From Euryodendron excelsum (Eukaryota > Streptophyta > Magnoliopsida > Ericales > Pentaphylacaceae): a stretch of DNA of 64,000 nt. The stretch's first letter is position 1, and every line of letters starts with the position of its first letter. This document shows positions 46,079-58,488 of this stretch, piece by piece. The position numbers were made by a program, and so were the translations under genes. Location: positions 56,062,501 to 56,126,500 of the forward strand of contig CM065378.1 of assembly GCA_033060915.1 (NCBI GenBank), written 5' to 3'. Under the pieces are notes generated by a model that was not told the DNA's origin, did not search any database, and saw only the letters and a list, made by a program, of their open reading frames with translations.

Positions 46079-49000
46079 CAGAGCCTCGATCAACGTGAAA
46101 GGGGTCTGCAAACTTAACCTAGAAATCACACAATTCGATATACAGAGCTCGAGCACCTCAAAAACCCTAGCCTCCCTAGGTTTCCCAAACCCTAGCCACC
46201 CTACACAAACCCTAGCCTCCTATACACTCATATACACCCCCATACACTCATACCCTAACCTTCAACCATCCTTGGAAGACTTGAAGAGCTGCCATCTAAA
46301 GCTTGAAGACAACCCTTGAAGACTGAAGGTGAAGATCATGACAAAGACCGAAGACTGAAGACCGAAGACCGCACGGCGCGCAAAATAAACAAGAAACAAG
46401 GTAGGCTCTCTATTTAAATTTCCGCACTTCCCCCCTCTCTCTTCTTTCTCCAACCCACTTGGGTTTTTTCTATTTTAATCCCCCATCTCTTTCCCCCCCT
46501 TTCTTTGCATGCTTGAAACAAGGGGACTCCCGGTCCATGTGTAGGATTAGACTGTTGGAGAGTCACCGTGTCATGGGCTTTCTTCTAGTCTAACCAAAGA
46601 TCACGTGGGTCCGGCCCCCTTGATTATGTGGTGAAGCCTTAGCCTTGTATGTTCACGACCCCAAATTGCATTGTGCATATCATAGTCTTGCATCTTTCAA
46701 AATTTGTTTTCAAAAAGTTGTTTTCAAAAATCGTTTTCAAACTTGTTTTCAAAATTGCATCAAAAGCTCTTTTTCAAAAACATGTTTTCAAAACCACAAT
46801 TCCAGGGTGATTCTAGCCTTTCCATGGCTAGGGTTGCTTTAGGAAAGTGTTATATTAAAAGTAGCCTTTTGTCTATATTTTCAAACCTTGTTTTCAAAAC
46901 CACTTTCTTAAAGTGGTTCTAGCCTTCTTATGGCTAGAATCGCTTTAGGAAAGTGAGACGTTTTCATACTTTCCAAAAACTCTCTTTTCAAAAATCCCTT
47001 CCTAAAAATCTCTTTCTCAACATACTTTCCTAAAACTCTCCTCTCCAAAATGGTTTTCAAAAACTCCCTTTCAAAATCTCTTTTTCAAAACTCTCTTCCC
47101 TCAAAATTCACTTTCTAAAAACACTCCTTAAAAATCTTTCTAAAAACTCTCTTCCCAAAATCTTCCTTCTAGAAACTCTTCTCTAGGGTTTTTCTTCTAA
47201 AACTTGTTTCCAAAAAAACACGCTTTCCAAAAACTCCTTCCCTTTAAAATCTTTTTCCAAAAACTCCCTCTCCAAGTTCACTTTCCAAAAACTCCTCCTT
47301 AGGAGTCCCTTCTAGAAAACCTTCGTTTCTAAAAACGCGTTTTCCAAAAAAAAAAACTATTTCCTTAGAGCCCAAACCAAACCCTAGAACCCACAATTAG
47401 GAAACCCGAATTTTCTTTCCAAAAACATGATTTTCAAACTTTGCCCCAAACCTAGGTTTCCAAAACCTCTAGTTTTCACATCCAAATTATTCATGTTTCC
47501 AAAACCTCTTTTCTACGTCAAAACTATAATTTTCCAAACCTAGGGTTTCTAGAATCCCCCTTTCCAAATCCTTGCCAAATCCAATCTTCCCTTTAGGAAA
47601 CCAAATCAAATCTCCCCGTTTAGGAAACTAGATCCTATCCTCCGTTTTTGGAAACAAAATCAAATCTTTTCTTTTAGAAACCAAATCCAATCCCTTCCCA
47701 AATCCAAATCTTTCCTAATTCAAATCCTTCCTAAACTTTCACTTTCTTAAATCTTAAGTTTCCAAAAACTTGTACATAAAAATCTTTCCTAATTCAACCC
47801 TTTTCTAATTCTACTCTCTTTTCAAATCTTAACTTTTCAAACCTAAGTTTTCAAACTCTTCCTAAACTCAAACCTTTCCTAATTTCAAGATTTTCTAAAA
47901 CTAAAACTCTAAAACTTTCTAAATCTTAGACTTTCTAAATTTCAAATCTTTCCAAATTCAAAACTTTCTAAATTTGAAACCTTCTTAAGTTAAATCTTTC
48001 TAAACCTAAAAACTTTCTAAATTCTAAACTTTCCAAAACTTCAAATCTTTCCAAATCTAAGGCTTTTCCAAACTCAAAACTTTCTTAAGTTGAAACTTTC
48101 TTAATTCAAACATTTCCTAAACTAAAAACTTTCCTTTTTCAAGCCTTTCCTAAAACGAAATTTTCTTGTTTTCAAAACTTCTTTGTTTTCAAAACTTTCC
48201 AATTTTCAAAATTTTCTAATTTCAAAACCTTTCCTAAAACAACACTTTCCTAAGTTGAAACTTTCTTAAACCTAAAACTTTCCTAAAGTAAAAACTTTCC
48301 TAAACCTAAAACTTTCTTAAATTCCAAACTTTCCAAAAATGAAACTTTCCTAATTTCAAAGCTTTCCTAAAATGAAAACTTTCTTAATTTTGAAACCTTC
48401 CAAAAATGACACTTTCCTAAATCGAACATTTCCTAATTCAAACATTTCCTAAATCCAACCTTTCCTAATCTCCTAAACCTTCCAAGTCGAGTCAAGCTTT
48501 TCCTAAGTCTAGGTTTTCTAAACCTCCATCTCTCCAAAACCAAGTCTTTCCAAAATCAATCTTTTCAAATCAAAGTCCAATCTTTCCAATTTCAATTTCC
48601 AATCTCCTTTTCTAATCTCAAGTCAAATCCCATTTTCAATTCAATCTCTTTCTTTCAATCCAATCTCTCTCTTCAAATCCACCATTCTATTTTCAATCGG
48701 ACTCCGGTCCGAACTACGACTGACCTGATTCCCCCAAAGGGATACGTAGGCAACCTTTATAGGTACGGTCACAATATTTTTCAAACTTTCAATTCCACCC
48801 TCATGGGTGCGGTTTTCAAATCTTTCCAAATCTCAAATTCCACAATCTTTTCAAGTCTCCAGTTTATTTTCAAGTTTCCCATTCCAAAAATCTATTTTTA
48901 AATCTTTATTTCCAATTTCTAAAACTTTCCAATTTCAATTCCATCTCTTCAAATCTATTTTCAAATCTAATCAACTTCTTTTCAAATCTTTTTCCAAATC

Positions 49001-49563
49001 AATTCTCTTATCTTGCACTTGCATATCATGCATCATATTTTTCAAACATTGTTTTTCAAAGTGAATAGGGTTGAACTATAGTTAGTCGGAGACTCTCATA
49101 GGTGAATCTAGGGTAGATTGACATGTAGGTACCGAAAGGGCGGGGTAGGGTGATAGCTTAGTGCGTCTTCCCTACACGTAACCAACCTCCGAACCTAGGA
49201 TCACTGATTTCAAAGACCAAAAGGAGTTATTTTTCAAAAAGGGGCTAAATATTTTCCAAAGGTTGCCAAACAACCCGTTTTCCTAAAAAAACCCTCTCTT
49301 GAGGATGTTTTCCAAAATTGTTTTTCAAAAACCCTAAGTGTAGTTTTCGGACTATGCTTAGTTTTTAGGTGACCTAACTCACCTTAATCAAGTTAGGTGG
49401 CGACTCTGAATCTTTTTCAAAAGCCCTTTATTCAAACCAATTTTCAATTCAAACCTAGTCACACTCATTCTTTTAGGAGGGTGAGTTCTAACGAGAGAGT
49501 ACAGTATTTTTCCCGCTTGGGTGAGTATTCCTCGAGTGCGAAAAATCTGGGCGCGACAAGGGG

Positions 49564-50125
49564 CCCCAATCCCTCTATGCTCACGGAGATAAGGTTGGCA
49601 AGAAGACAAGGGGTAATCAAACAGCAAGGTCTCTCAACGACCTCGTCAACATCCTCAAAGAAGGCGAATCGGAAGACTCAAGAGTAGTTTAGGATCTCAA
49701 ATGTAAAAGTAGATTGGTGGAAGTCCCAAGGAAAGTGTTCTCTCTCCTCCTATTATACTTTGATTCTGTTGTATTTTAAAACTCCAAAGTTCAATGTACT
49801 TCTTTATTTTCATGAATGAATGAATGAATGAATGTATGGTCTCAGTTCAATGGTAAGGTATCTGCATACAGGGGCAGACCCCTTATTTCCAAGGAAGTGA
49901 GCCAAATGCATCATGTTTAGTCTCCCTTCCAATAAGGGACATCCCTAAGGCAGGCATTGCATAAAGTTCTCTAAATACTAAAGACTAACTTATGGCTTAT
50001 GTCCTTATTTTTCTTTTCTTTCTTTTTCTTTTGCAGAAATTATATCATAGAAAGCCATTATTGCTTCTAAGAAAGACTGGCATCCACCTAGAGACCCTAT
50101 CATTACTTGACAAAGAGCTGCATTA
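49564..50125 (+). other. 5' untranslated region of the plus-strand gag-only element (second part)
   Basis: Leader continuing after the nested LTR. It contains a GAAT microsatellite at 49813-49836 that has an inverted counterpart at 57645-57676 in the opposing element. No coding feature. Confidence 0.65.
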
Positions 50126-52150
50126 ATGGCTGCCAATCTTGATGAGTCATCCTCAGTCTCTCGAGAAGAGGTCAATGAAATGAGAACCAAGATCGATGAG
50201 ATATTTAAGCTCAACCATTCCATGGCTATAAAAGATGCTGCGTTGACCCCATCATTATCCACGATTCTCCCCAAGGACTCTGAACCTGTTAACCCAAGGG
50301 TTGTGCTTCAAACTGACATTATGGGGAAAAACAAGGAGGATGCCAAGGGGGCTAACACGGAAGAAGGGGAAACTATACTGCTCTTGCTTGCTATGAAAAG
50401 AGCTTCTCTAGACCCTCTCAGTCTGAAAATTCAAGGGTTGGAAGACTCATTGCGAAGCCTTCATGACCATGACACCTTCAGGCTTGCATCCTCTGACAAG
50501 CTGTGCTTCTTCCCAGACCATCCAAGACCTGCCAAGTTCAAGATGCTTGATTTTTAGAAGTATGATGGCACCGGTAACCCGATTGCCCACCTTCACCTTT
50601 ATACTGGGGAATTGAGTGGTCATGGAAACAATCCAAAACTCCTTATGCAACTGTTCCAACATAGTCTCATTAGATTTGCCTTACAATGGTTTGCCCAAAT
50701 TAACTTAAGAAATATCACAACCTGGATCGAGATGGTCAATGCATTTAAAGCCCAATATCGCCACAACATAGACCTCACTTCTGACCGGTGGTCCTTGATG
50801 ACAATGAGTAAAGGAGATAAAGAAAGCTTCAAAAGCTATGCCCTTATGTGGAAAAAAGCAGCTGCACAAGTCAATCCCTTGTTGAAAGAGAAGGAGTATG
50901 TGCAATTGTTCGTACACACTTTCTAAACCATATATTATGAGAAGCTCTGCACCAGCGTGCGGAAAAGCTTCTCTGAGCTCATTATGTAAGGGGAAATGAT
51001 AGAGAATGGTCTCAAGATGGGGAGGATTACAGATCCTTATGCAAAGATCAGAGAAAGTTCTGCTAACATAGCCAAAAAAGTGGCTACTACAAGGGGAGTA
51101 ATAAAAAATGAGAGTGAAGTGTCTGTTATCTTGCCCATTCAAGCACCCCAATATCGTCCACCACTTCAGTCTCACGCTATCCTATCCATGCCCACTCTAA
51201 CCATGCTTGCACAAGCACCCAACTTTGGCCCTGCTAGGGCACGACCTAACTTCAATAGGCCAGCCCGACGCATCCGTAACTTCGATACCTTAGCCTGCAC
51301 CCAAACCGATGCCTACCATACCCTCCTAAAAAATAACATCCTAAAGCCCATACTGGCCCGTCCATTGTCAAGCCCTCTACCTCCAACCTTTAATGGCGCC
51401 CTCACTTGTGAGTATCATTCGGGCAGCCAAGGGCATGATAGTAAAAGCTGTTTCTCCCTCAAACACAAAATTCAAGATTTGATAGATAATAAGACCGTTG
51501 ACCTACAATCGGTGAACCCTACTCCTACCCCCATTGTAACCATAAATCCTCTGTCGGACCACACCATCAACTTGATACTAGAAGAAATAGAAAATGAGGG
51601 TGAATTAGATGAGATCATGGTCAAAGATTATGAAGGGGATTGGGAGATTGATGAAAAGAGCGATTAGGAGGAGGAATTCCCACCATGCCCAATCTATCTC
51701 TATAATCCCAATGAAGTGTATGATCCTGTAGATTGGCCGATTGAGGAGCCAACATTTATGGAGGAGGACCCTGCTGAAGACACGACCGTTGATGGTTGGG
51801 GTGTTGAGTTTCTACACCCTAGGTATGCCGCGGTTGAGCGCCACTTATTAGAGAACCCCTGGCCTGCGTTTGAATTTAACTACGAATACATGGGCTAGGA
51901 ACTAGAAGAGCCAAAAGTACTAGCAGAACCGTTCGAGCTGAAAGGAGGAGAGCTAGCCACACTATTTATTGAAGAACCTTAAAAGGCTGCAGAAGACAAC
52001 AAGGAGGTCAATGAAGCTGACAATTGTACCGTTACTGTCAACACACCCAGAGCTCTAGAAAAAGTCTTTGCCTGCCTTGTCTTAGCTGAGGATCGTAATG
52101 ACGGATGTAGCATCAGAAATGTGGGTGTTGTTCCAAAACCATACTGACAA
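50126..52150 (+). pseudogene. Retrotransposon Gag, Tat/Ogre-type, broken by stops only
   Basis: One reading frame from ATG 50126 carries the whole gene. N-terminal region with a likely coiled coil (VSREEVNEMRTKIDEIF), then the capsid-type gag domain from about 50540 (KYDGTGNPIAHLHLY, LMQLFQHSLI, LQWFAQI, FKAQYRHNIDL, FKSYALMWKKAAAQVNPLL), and a short zinc-binding motif CEYHSGSQGHDSKSC followed by LKHKIQDLID near 51410-51490. An acidic C-terminal region runs to about 52148, ending near VGVVPKPY. Stops interrupt the frame at about 50555, 50924, 50987, 51665, 51896 and 51979, with no frameshift seen. Gag would form the particle that packages element RNA; this copy is inactive. No protease, reverse transcriptase or integrase follows. 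Confidence 0.85.
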
Positions 52151-53990
52151 GGATTCTCTTCAAAAGCATACAAGAGAGGGGTGTTTTCACCCACTTTCTT
52201 TCTATTCTCTTTGATTTTTTGTCTTTAAATTGATGTTTGCATTTTCATTCTGCTAAAGAACTCTATGCTTTTTAATGCAATCATAAAAAGATAGTTTTTC
52301 ATTCAATTGCTGTTGTCTCATACTTTTCTTGTGAATGGTGAATCCTTCCTAAACAAGGGGTGTATTCTATCTTATGGAGGACTTGATTTGAAGGGTGTGA
52401 TAACATGAGTTAACCACTCATCGAATGATCAACTTTCTGAAAAGAGAGAGGATAAGAGTGAGTAAAGAAACTACCCAAAAGCAGCACTTACAAGACACCA
52501 AAGCTAAGCGGTGGGTGGCCAGACTTTTAAAAGGAAAAGGAGCCATTTTTCATTTTTCAAAAATAAAAAAATGTATATCCTTGTGCTCAACTCATTAGTG
52601 CCTCACGGAAAGCGAAAGATTTCTTGTCAACCCCGATCCAAAACTATTCTCCCACACTGGGGCAGATAGATAACTGAGGTCTCCACAAAAAATGTCACTC
52701 ATCTTCCATCAAGTTAAAGCAACGTGAAGGCCCTATGGATCAAACAATCTAATTCAAAATGAAGAGAGATCCTCATTTCATTCCTCATACAGTTAAAAGC
52801 AATCATTGTCAAACCTGTTGAGCTAGTTATTTTCTTTTCAAGAAAACTCCAACCTAGGGATCACCGCTCTCAATGGGTTAGAATGAAACGCTAAGAGAAA
52901 AAACTGGGAGAAAAGGGTCGTAGAAGTATTCATCTCATGAAAAAAAAAAAAAGCAAAAAGGAAAAGAGTTGTCAAGGGGGAACTGCCCTAAAAAAAAAAA
53001 AAAAGAAGAATCATTCCATGCCATCTTAAGAAATATATAGTAAGGGTAAGAAGGGAAGTCCAAAGGCGATTCTAGGTAATAAAGAAGCCCAGTAAAAGCT
53101 ACAGGTTTGAGCCTGTAACTTTTCTTATACCTCAGAACCATGGCCTACATTACAACCCTATTAAAGTTTTCTTTGATTGAAAAGAGATTGGTTGATCTAA
53201 ATGAGCCAAACATGTTGTTGAGGTAAGGGGAAGGATAGTGAGAGACCAAATCCTACCGGGAGACCAACCAAGGATGATATGGATCCAAACCCTACTGATA
53301 GCAACATCAACTTTGTGTCTGCATATCCATTCGATTCAAAACCCTGTAACTTAGACTACATTACGGTCCTAAAACAAAGCCTCCTTAGATTACAAGACTG
53401 GCTTCTTATCGCTCTGCTAAAGGTCAAGAAAGTTGTTGCCTAAGCCCCCGATGGTTGAGAGTTCAAGCTAAATGATCCCATACACTAACCTAGAGTAGAA
53501 AATCAGAGTCAATCAAAAGGTTGAGAAAGGTATGAAGTGCTATCATCCGGTCAAGGTATGGTTGAGCCAAAGGAAAGAAAAAAATCCCCTGAAAAGAAAG
53601 GAGTTGCAATTTTGAGAATGCAGAGTTTGGCAACACCTCATTTATGTTATTAACTAGTGCATCCCTCACATGTGCATATATTTTTGTAAAATTTTGACAT
53701 GAGCTTTGCATACATAGGACATAGCTCCCTGTAGAAACAGAAGTCACGAATACAGTTTAATATCATATCTAAAACATGTAATAGACATACATCATCAATA
53801 TTATCCCTATGTATGCATTTGTCCATATATCTAGGTATGTAAATTATAAACATCCACTCCTGCGCATACATTAATATATACATCTAGTTATTTGAATCAT
53901 AAATATCCATTTTATAATTACAAATAAAATGTCTAACAAAAAAAATGTATGTCCAAGTTATGATACAGAAGAGAAGCTAGGCCTGCGACA
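52151..53990 (+). other. Post-gag non-coding region of the plus-strand element
   Basis: No pol domain in any frame. Up to about 53010 it aligns loosely, inverted, with about 54720-55590 (shared: ttgtctcatacttttc, ccccacactggggcag-like, and A-rich runs at 52938-53005). From 53010 to 53990 nothing was recognised. Confidence 0.55.
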
Positions 53991-54000
53991 AGGGGCACCC

Positions 54001-54435
54001 TCAGAGATCAAAGTTAATATCCGGGTTAAAATCTCTAAAACCTAGCTTAGGAGAAGGTGGTCGACTGCTTGAAGCACTAGCATCCTACAAAGATGGAAAA
54101 ATCTGAATCAACAAAGTAGATGAACTACTAAGCAACGACAGAACAAAAAGAAAGAAAGAACAACTTACACCGCTACCTCCCATCTGAGCCAACTGCATGG
54201 TCAGAGTTGTTACCTTGGCTTGGAACTGGTCCATCTCCATCTGGAACTAGTCTCTCTGATCCCTTATGGCAGTAAACTCGACTTGGGGCACATATCCTCC
54301 CGCCCGACGCCACAAGTCAACCACCTCTTGGCCAACAGCATAACCTCTGACCATAACCTCAAACTGGCTAAAGGCGCCTACGGAGTGAGCCCCAAAATGG
54401 GTGGCGTAGTCAGTCTTTGGAGGTAGCAGAAAACT
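54001..54435 (-). pseudogene. Unidentified two-exon ORF end inside the retrotransposon region
   Basis: Minus strand: PPKTDYATHFGAHSVGAFSQ, VRGYAVGQEVVDLWRRAGGY, one in-frame stop, then FQMEMDQFQAKVTTLTMQLA (likely coiled coil). At 54168 a GTAAG donor and at 54085 a TTTGTAG acceptor define an 84-bp intron that joins in phase to DASASSSRPPSPKLGFRDFN and ends at TGA 54001-54003. I do not recognise the family. It could be a captured host-gene fragment or an additional transposon ORF. The upstream part is lost or too degraded beyond 54435. Confidence 0.5.
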
Positions 54436-55590
54436 AGCACTCGGCTAACGCTCAAACATTAATAATTGTAGGGTTCTTAAAGACCTATGATCACCTTTAG
54501 CAATTAACCTTCATTTCCCTCTCTCGTCTTTCCTACTTACTTTTGTTCTTCTGGACTTTTTTCTCTCTTCTGATTAGAACTCTTCATCGAAGAACTTGCT
54601 CTTATGTTGACTTTTAGATATGTCAACTTTTTCATTTCTACTTTTGAATGACATCGTCTTTTCTTCAAGACCACCATTAATTTGCTGTGCACCTCTTAAA
54701 CATTAATTCCCTTTCATTTCCATCTCTCTCAGGTTTTTTTTTTTTTTGAACATCTTCCCTTTGGGATGCTTCTTTTCTTTTTTTTTTCTTTGTTTTTCTT
54801 CCTTCACTGTATTTTGCTTTTATGTCTCATTCATTCTTGGTCATGATTTTTTTTTGCCTTAACCCAGCGTGGGCGATAATCATCGGGTCAGTTTTTTTAA
54901 GAATGCGGTCGGCTCAAGTTGGCTTTGCAAGGGGATGTTTTCAACTTTATGGTAGCAAAATTGAGGGCCTCTCTTCTTTTGTTTTCAAATTGTTTAGTTC
55001 ATAAAGCCTTTTCATAAAATTTAGACAATGCTCTTAAAAGAATGATGTGAGTTCCCCTAACAGATTCCTACGCCTTTTGCTAGATTAATCACCTCGTGCT
55101 TACCCCCATTGTGGGGGATGGTTTTGGGTTTAGGATATTTGAATGGAAATCACTCACAGCTCTAGTGGGCTAAGTAAAGGGAGGTCTTTATTTCTTTTTG
55201 GAAGGATAGAACAATGACTTTTCTTCATTTTGAGAGCTCAGTTGCTCATCGCTTCACTTGGATATCATTCAAGTGTCATCCTTCTTAGCACTTCTCTGTT
55301 GTGTCTATCTTCTTCCTCTTTCTTCCTTTTTTTTATTATTCTCGCAAAGGTTTTGACCTTCGTTGAATGGGTTGCCCGTGCTATCACATCCTTCAACTCG
55401 AGTCATTATAGATTGGGGAAGAATCTCTAAAAGCAATTATCATCCACAAAAGTATGAGACAATGGGATAAACTGGAATTCATTTTTACATTTAGAGATTT
55501 TTACATGGCATGGCTCTTAATGTTAAACATAAACAAAAGAAAGAAGAAACAAAAAGTGGATGGATCTAGAAAACAACCCTTTTCTTTTTG
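54436..55590 (-). other. Post-gag non-coding region of the minus-strand element
   Basis: No coding domain. Inverted, diverged counterpart of 52151-53010. Contains poly-T runs at 54737-54749 and 54778-54800. Confidence 0.5.
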
Positions 55591-57310
55591 AATCGGGAAG
55601 CCCTTCAAATGGGCTTTGGGATTACACCAACCTCCTCCACGCTCCATTTGCCAGGTACAACACTTGGTTGTGTAAAACGGATCGATTTAGTGATGAAGGT
55701 ATAGTTATGGGTTTCTCTTTTTTTCCTTTTCCTATTCCACTTCAGATGTGGTGCCCAGGCTACCCCCAAGACTTGCAATTTCTCAAGGTCTTTATTTGCC
55801 TTTTCAGTTTCTTCTTTCTCCAATGGTTAGTGAGGAACAACCCCCAACGCTTCATCGGTTTCTTTAGACTCTTTGCCCAGGCTTATTCCCAAGACTTGTA
55901 GGTTCTTGGTGTTATTAGTTCCTCCCCTGGTTCCTTTTTCAGCTGTGGAGATAGCATAATCATAGTTCAAAGGGCAACTCAGGGATAATAGGCTCTCTGA
56001 CTTCCCACCCCATTTCTTCATCATCATAGATAGTGACGTCAGTTGGACCTTTAGCTGGGAAGGGGGGAATCTTGTTGGGCTCAAGGTGTGCAAACTCCTC
56101 CCCTCATCCTGCGTGAATAACGGGAGGTTTTGGGAAAACCAGCTTCCCTAACTCATATTCTTGCATCTCATTTCCTTTCTGATCACCCATTGCTGGTCCA
56201 TAACTAATTATGTATTTGCCTGGGTTATTTCTCAATTTAGGGATTCATACTATTTTAATTTTTAGGTCATACCCTATTGCTTCTAAAAGGCATTGAATAA
56301 TACCATCAATCCAAAGGGTAGGGCCCAATGTTTCATCAAGATTAGGGAAATATATTGGAACATGTAAATCTACTTTTTCCCACTCAGGTTTTGCCTCATC
56401 TTGGTTTTGGAAGAACTCAGTTGCATTGGCTTCCTCAGGGACATCTTCACCTTCCAGGATTAGGTTGATGATGTGACCTTGTTGAGGATTAGTAAGGAGA
56501 GCAGGGATCAGATCCACTTCTTTGGTTCTAATAAGTTTGGCATCTACCTGATCTTGGATTTTGTGTTTCAGAGAGCAGCAACTGTCTATGTCATGGCCTA
56601 GTCCGCCTGAGTGATATTTGCACCTGAATGTTAAATCAAATAAGGGCGGTAGGGGTTTAAATAATGCGTAGCCGAGATTGGGTGTAGGTACCCTGCTTTC
56701 AATAGATAATTATAAGTAGATGTTTGGGTGCAAGCTTTTGGGTAAAAGGTTGATTCCATTCTTTTGTTCTTTTAATCCTAGCATACAGTGGTGCCCAAAC
56801 TAATTTAAAAGTAGGTGCCCCAGGTGTCGCAGGTATAAATGGTTGCAAGAGTAGTGGATCAGACTCTACCATGATGATTTCTGCAAGGTTCATGGCTTGG
56901 GGATCACTAAAGCTTTGGATCTTGTGCTTTAGTGGGTGGCTACTCTCAATGTCATTACCTTTAGAATGAAATTCGGATTGCATATTTGGGATATGCAACT
57001 CTTGATTTTTGTCCTTTACCTTTACCTAAGAAGGGATAGGCCCATCTACAACTTGTGTCTGACTTCCATCTGAAACCTGGGTTGAGAGGTTGATAGGAGT
57101 TTGAGGGCTAAGTAGTGCACTAACATGGAATTGTGGTTGTGGTTGGGTGGTAATATCCTGATGGGAGGTTAACTCCTCTTCTTCTTCCATGTAGGTTATG
57201 CTTGTGAGGGCTAGGAGTAGAGATATCATATTCTCTAACTTCGTCATCTTCTTTCCGAGTCCTACTAGTTCCTCTAGTATTCAAGCCTGTCCTTGCCTGA
57301 CTAGTTAACT
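55591..57310 (-). pseudogene. Retrotransposon Gag of the minus-strand element, degraded and internally deleted
   Basis: Minus strand. The N-terminus resembles the plus-strand Gag (KMTKLENMISLLLALTSITY). The central capsid-type domain is missing, so an internal deletion is likely. A zinc-binding-type motif, CKYHSGGLGHDIDSC with LKHKIQD, lies near 56540-56610, and a second, degraded version (FHSKGNDIESSHPLKHKIQ) near 56910-56970. The acidic C-terminal part (HIINLILEGEDVPEEANATE) follows. The end VGVIPKPI (about 55605) matches VGVVPKPY of the plus-strand copy. Several stops and frameshifts are present; it is non-functional. Confidence 0.75.
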
Positions 57311-58470
57311 AGATGGTGTTTTAAGTGACTCTATAATCTCTAGTTATACCCCTTGTTTGTTGGTATGCTGCCATGAGAAATCTCTTCTTATCTTGCTTTA
57401 ACATTAGGGAATGGGGGAAAAGAAAGAAAGTAAAAAGACAAGAAACAAGGTGAAAGGGGTGCCCCTACTTGCAAGGGGAGCTAAGTATGATATTTGTTCA
57501 CCTTCTTATCTTGTTTGAGAATTTTTTATGTAATGCGTGTCTTAGGGGTGTCCCTACTTGCAAGGGGAGCTAAGTATGATGATTTGTTCATCTTTGGAGA
57601 TAGGGTCTTGCCCCTGCATGCAACACCATACCGATAATACGTTGCACTCATTCATTCATTCATTCATCCATTCATTTAAAGAAAGTAAAGTAAGGACAAC
57701 TTTATTATATTTGAACTTGTTTTTGTACATGAAATTAAATATATTATAAGGGAGAGAAAAACATTTTTCATAGGATTTTTTTGCCTATCTTCTATACATT
57801 GAGATTCTAAACTACTCTTGAGCCTTTGGTTCTACCTTTTTTATTCTTGATGTCGATCGTTGAGTGACCTTGGTTCTCAGTTGCCCCTTGTCTTCTCGGC
57901 AATCTTATCTCCATGAGCAAAGAAGAATTAGGGTCCCTCTTGAGACGATGCCTTATGTATGCATGCTATGAGACCATAGAGTTATGGCAACCCTTAGGAG
58001 TTTTAGGTAGGTTTTAAATCAAAATTGGTTTTGAACCATTCTCTCTTGATTTGAACATATGTATGAAAATACAATGACTTTGAACTACATGAAGTTCGTG
58101 TCATGGAATGGACACCTATGCATGAGCAGTATAATGGTAATAAATACATGAGCAGCATAATGGCAGTAAATGAGAAGTTTAAAAGACAGGAGTTAGGAAA
58201 TGTAAGACAGTCGCTCTTTCCTCCTTAGTTTTTGAAATTAACGCGTGTGTCTTAATTTTGGCAGTGGTTCAGCTATGCAAGGCGTGTAATATGCAGCATC
58301 AGGTTGGGGGTAACCAATTCTTCCTAAAAAAATCTGGTTCTTGAATCTTCAAACCTCTGGCATCCACCCCCCAAAGGGTGAAGGATCGATAAAACTAGAC
58401 AAAGTAACCAAAGATTCTAAATGAGTGAAGGGTGAAGAGACATGACAATGGGCTAACTCTCTAAGTAGTC
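57311..58470 (-). other. 5' untranslated region of the minus-strand gag-only element
   Basis: Inverted match to the leader of the plus-strand element, including gataagattgccgagaag (opposite 57895-57915) and a TTCA microsatellite at 57645-57676. No gene was recognised; the short plus-strand frame at 57558-57749 crosses the microsatellite. Confidence 0.6.
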
Positions 58471-58486
58471 CCCAATGGAGTCGCCA
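58471..58486 (-). other. Primer-binding site of the minus-strand gag-only element
   Basis: The minus strand reads TGGCGACTCCATTGGG, identical to 43237-43252, two bases after the LTR end at 58489. Confidence 0.75.
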
Positions 58487-58488
58487 GC

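Larger units (their letters stand above)
44238..49558 (+). mobile_element. Nested solo LTR, long-LTR copy 3 (5.3 kb)
   Basis: Starts TGTAAGCACCCC and ends GGGCGCGACA. Perfect 5-bp target duplication agggg (44233-44237 and 49559-49563). It is inserted in the leader of the element whose 5' LTR is copy 2. It is about 0.7 kb longer than copies 1 and 2 because hairpin-forming tandem repeats are expanded at 44440-45130. TATA box at 46071-46078. Confidence 0.9.

Noticed and set aside
38590..49558. Copies 2 and 3 as the two LTRs of one element
   Set aside because: Copy 3 has its own perfect target duplication and gag lies outside the pair; the DNA between them is only leader.
50005..50274. Minus-strand frame opposite gag
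   Set aside because: Antisense shadow of the gag reading frame.
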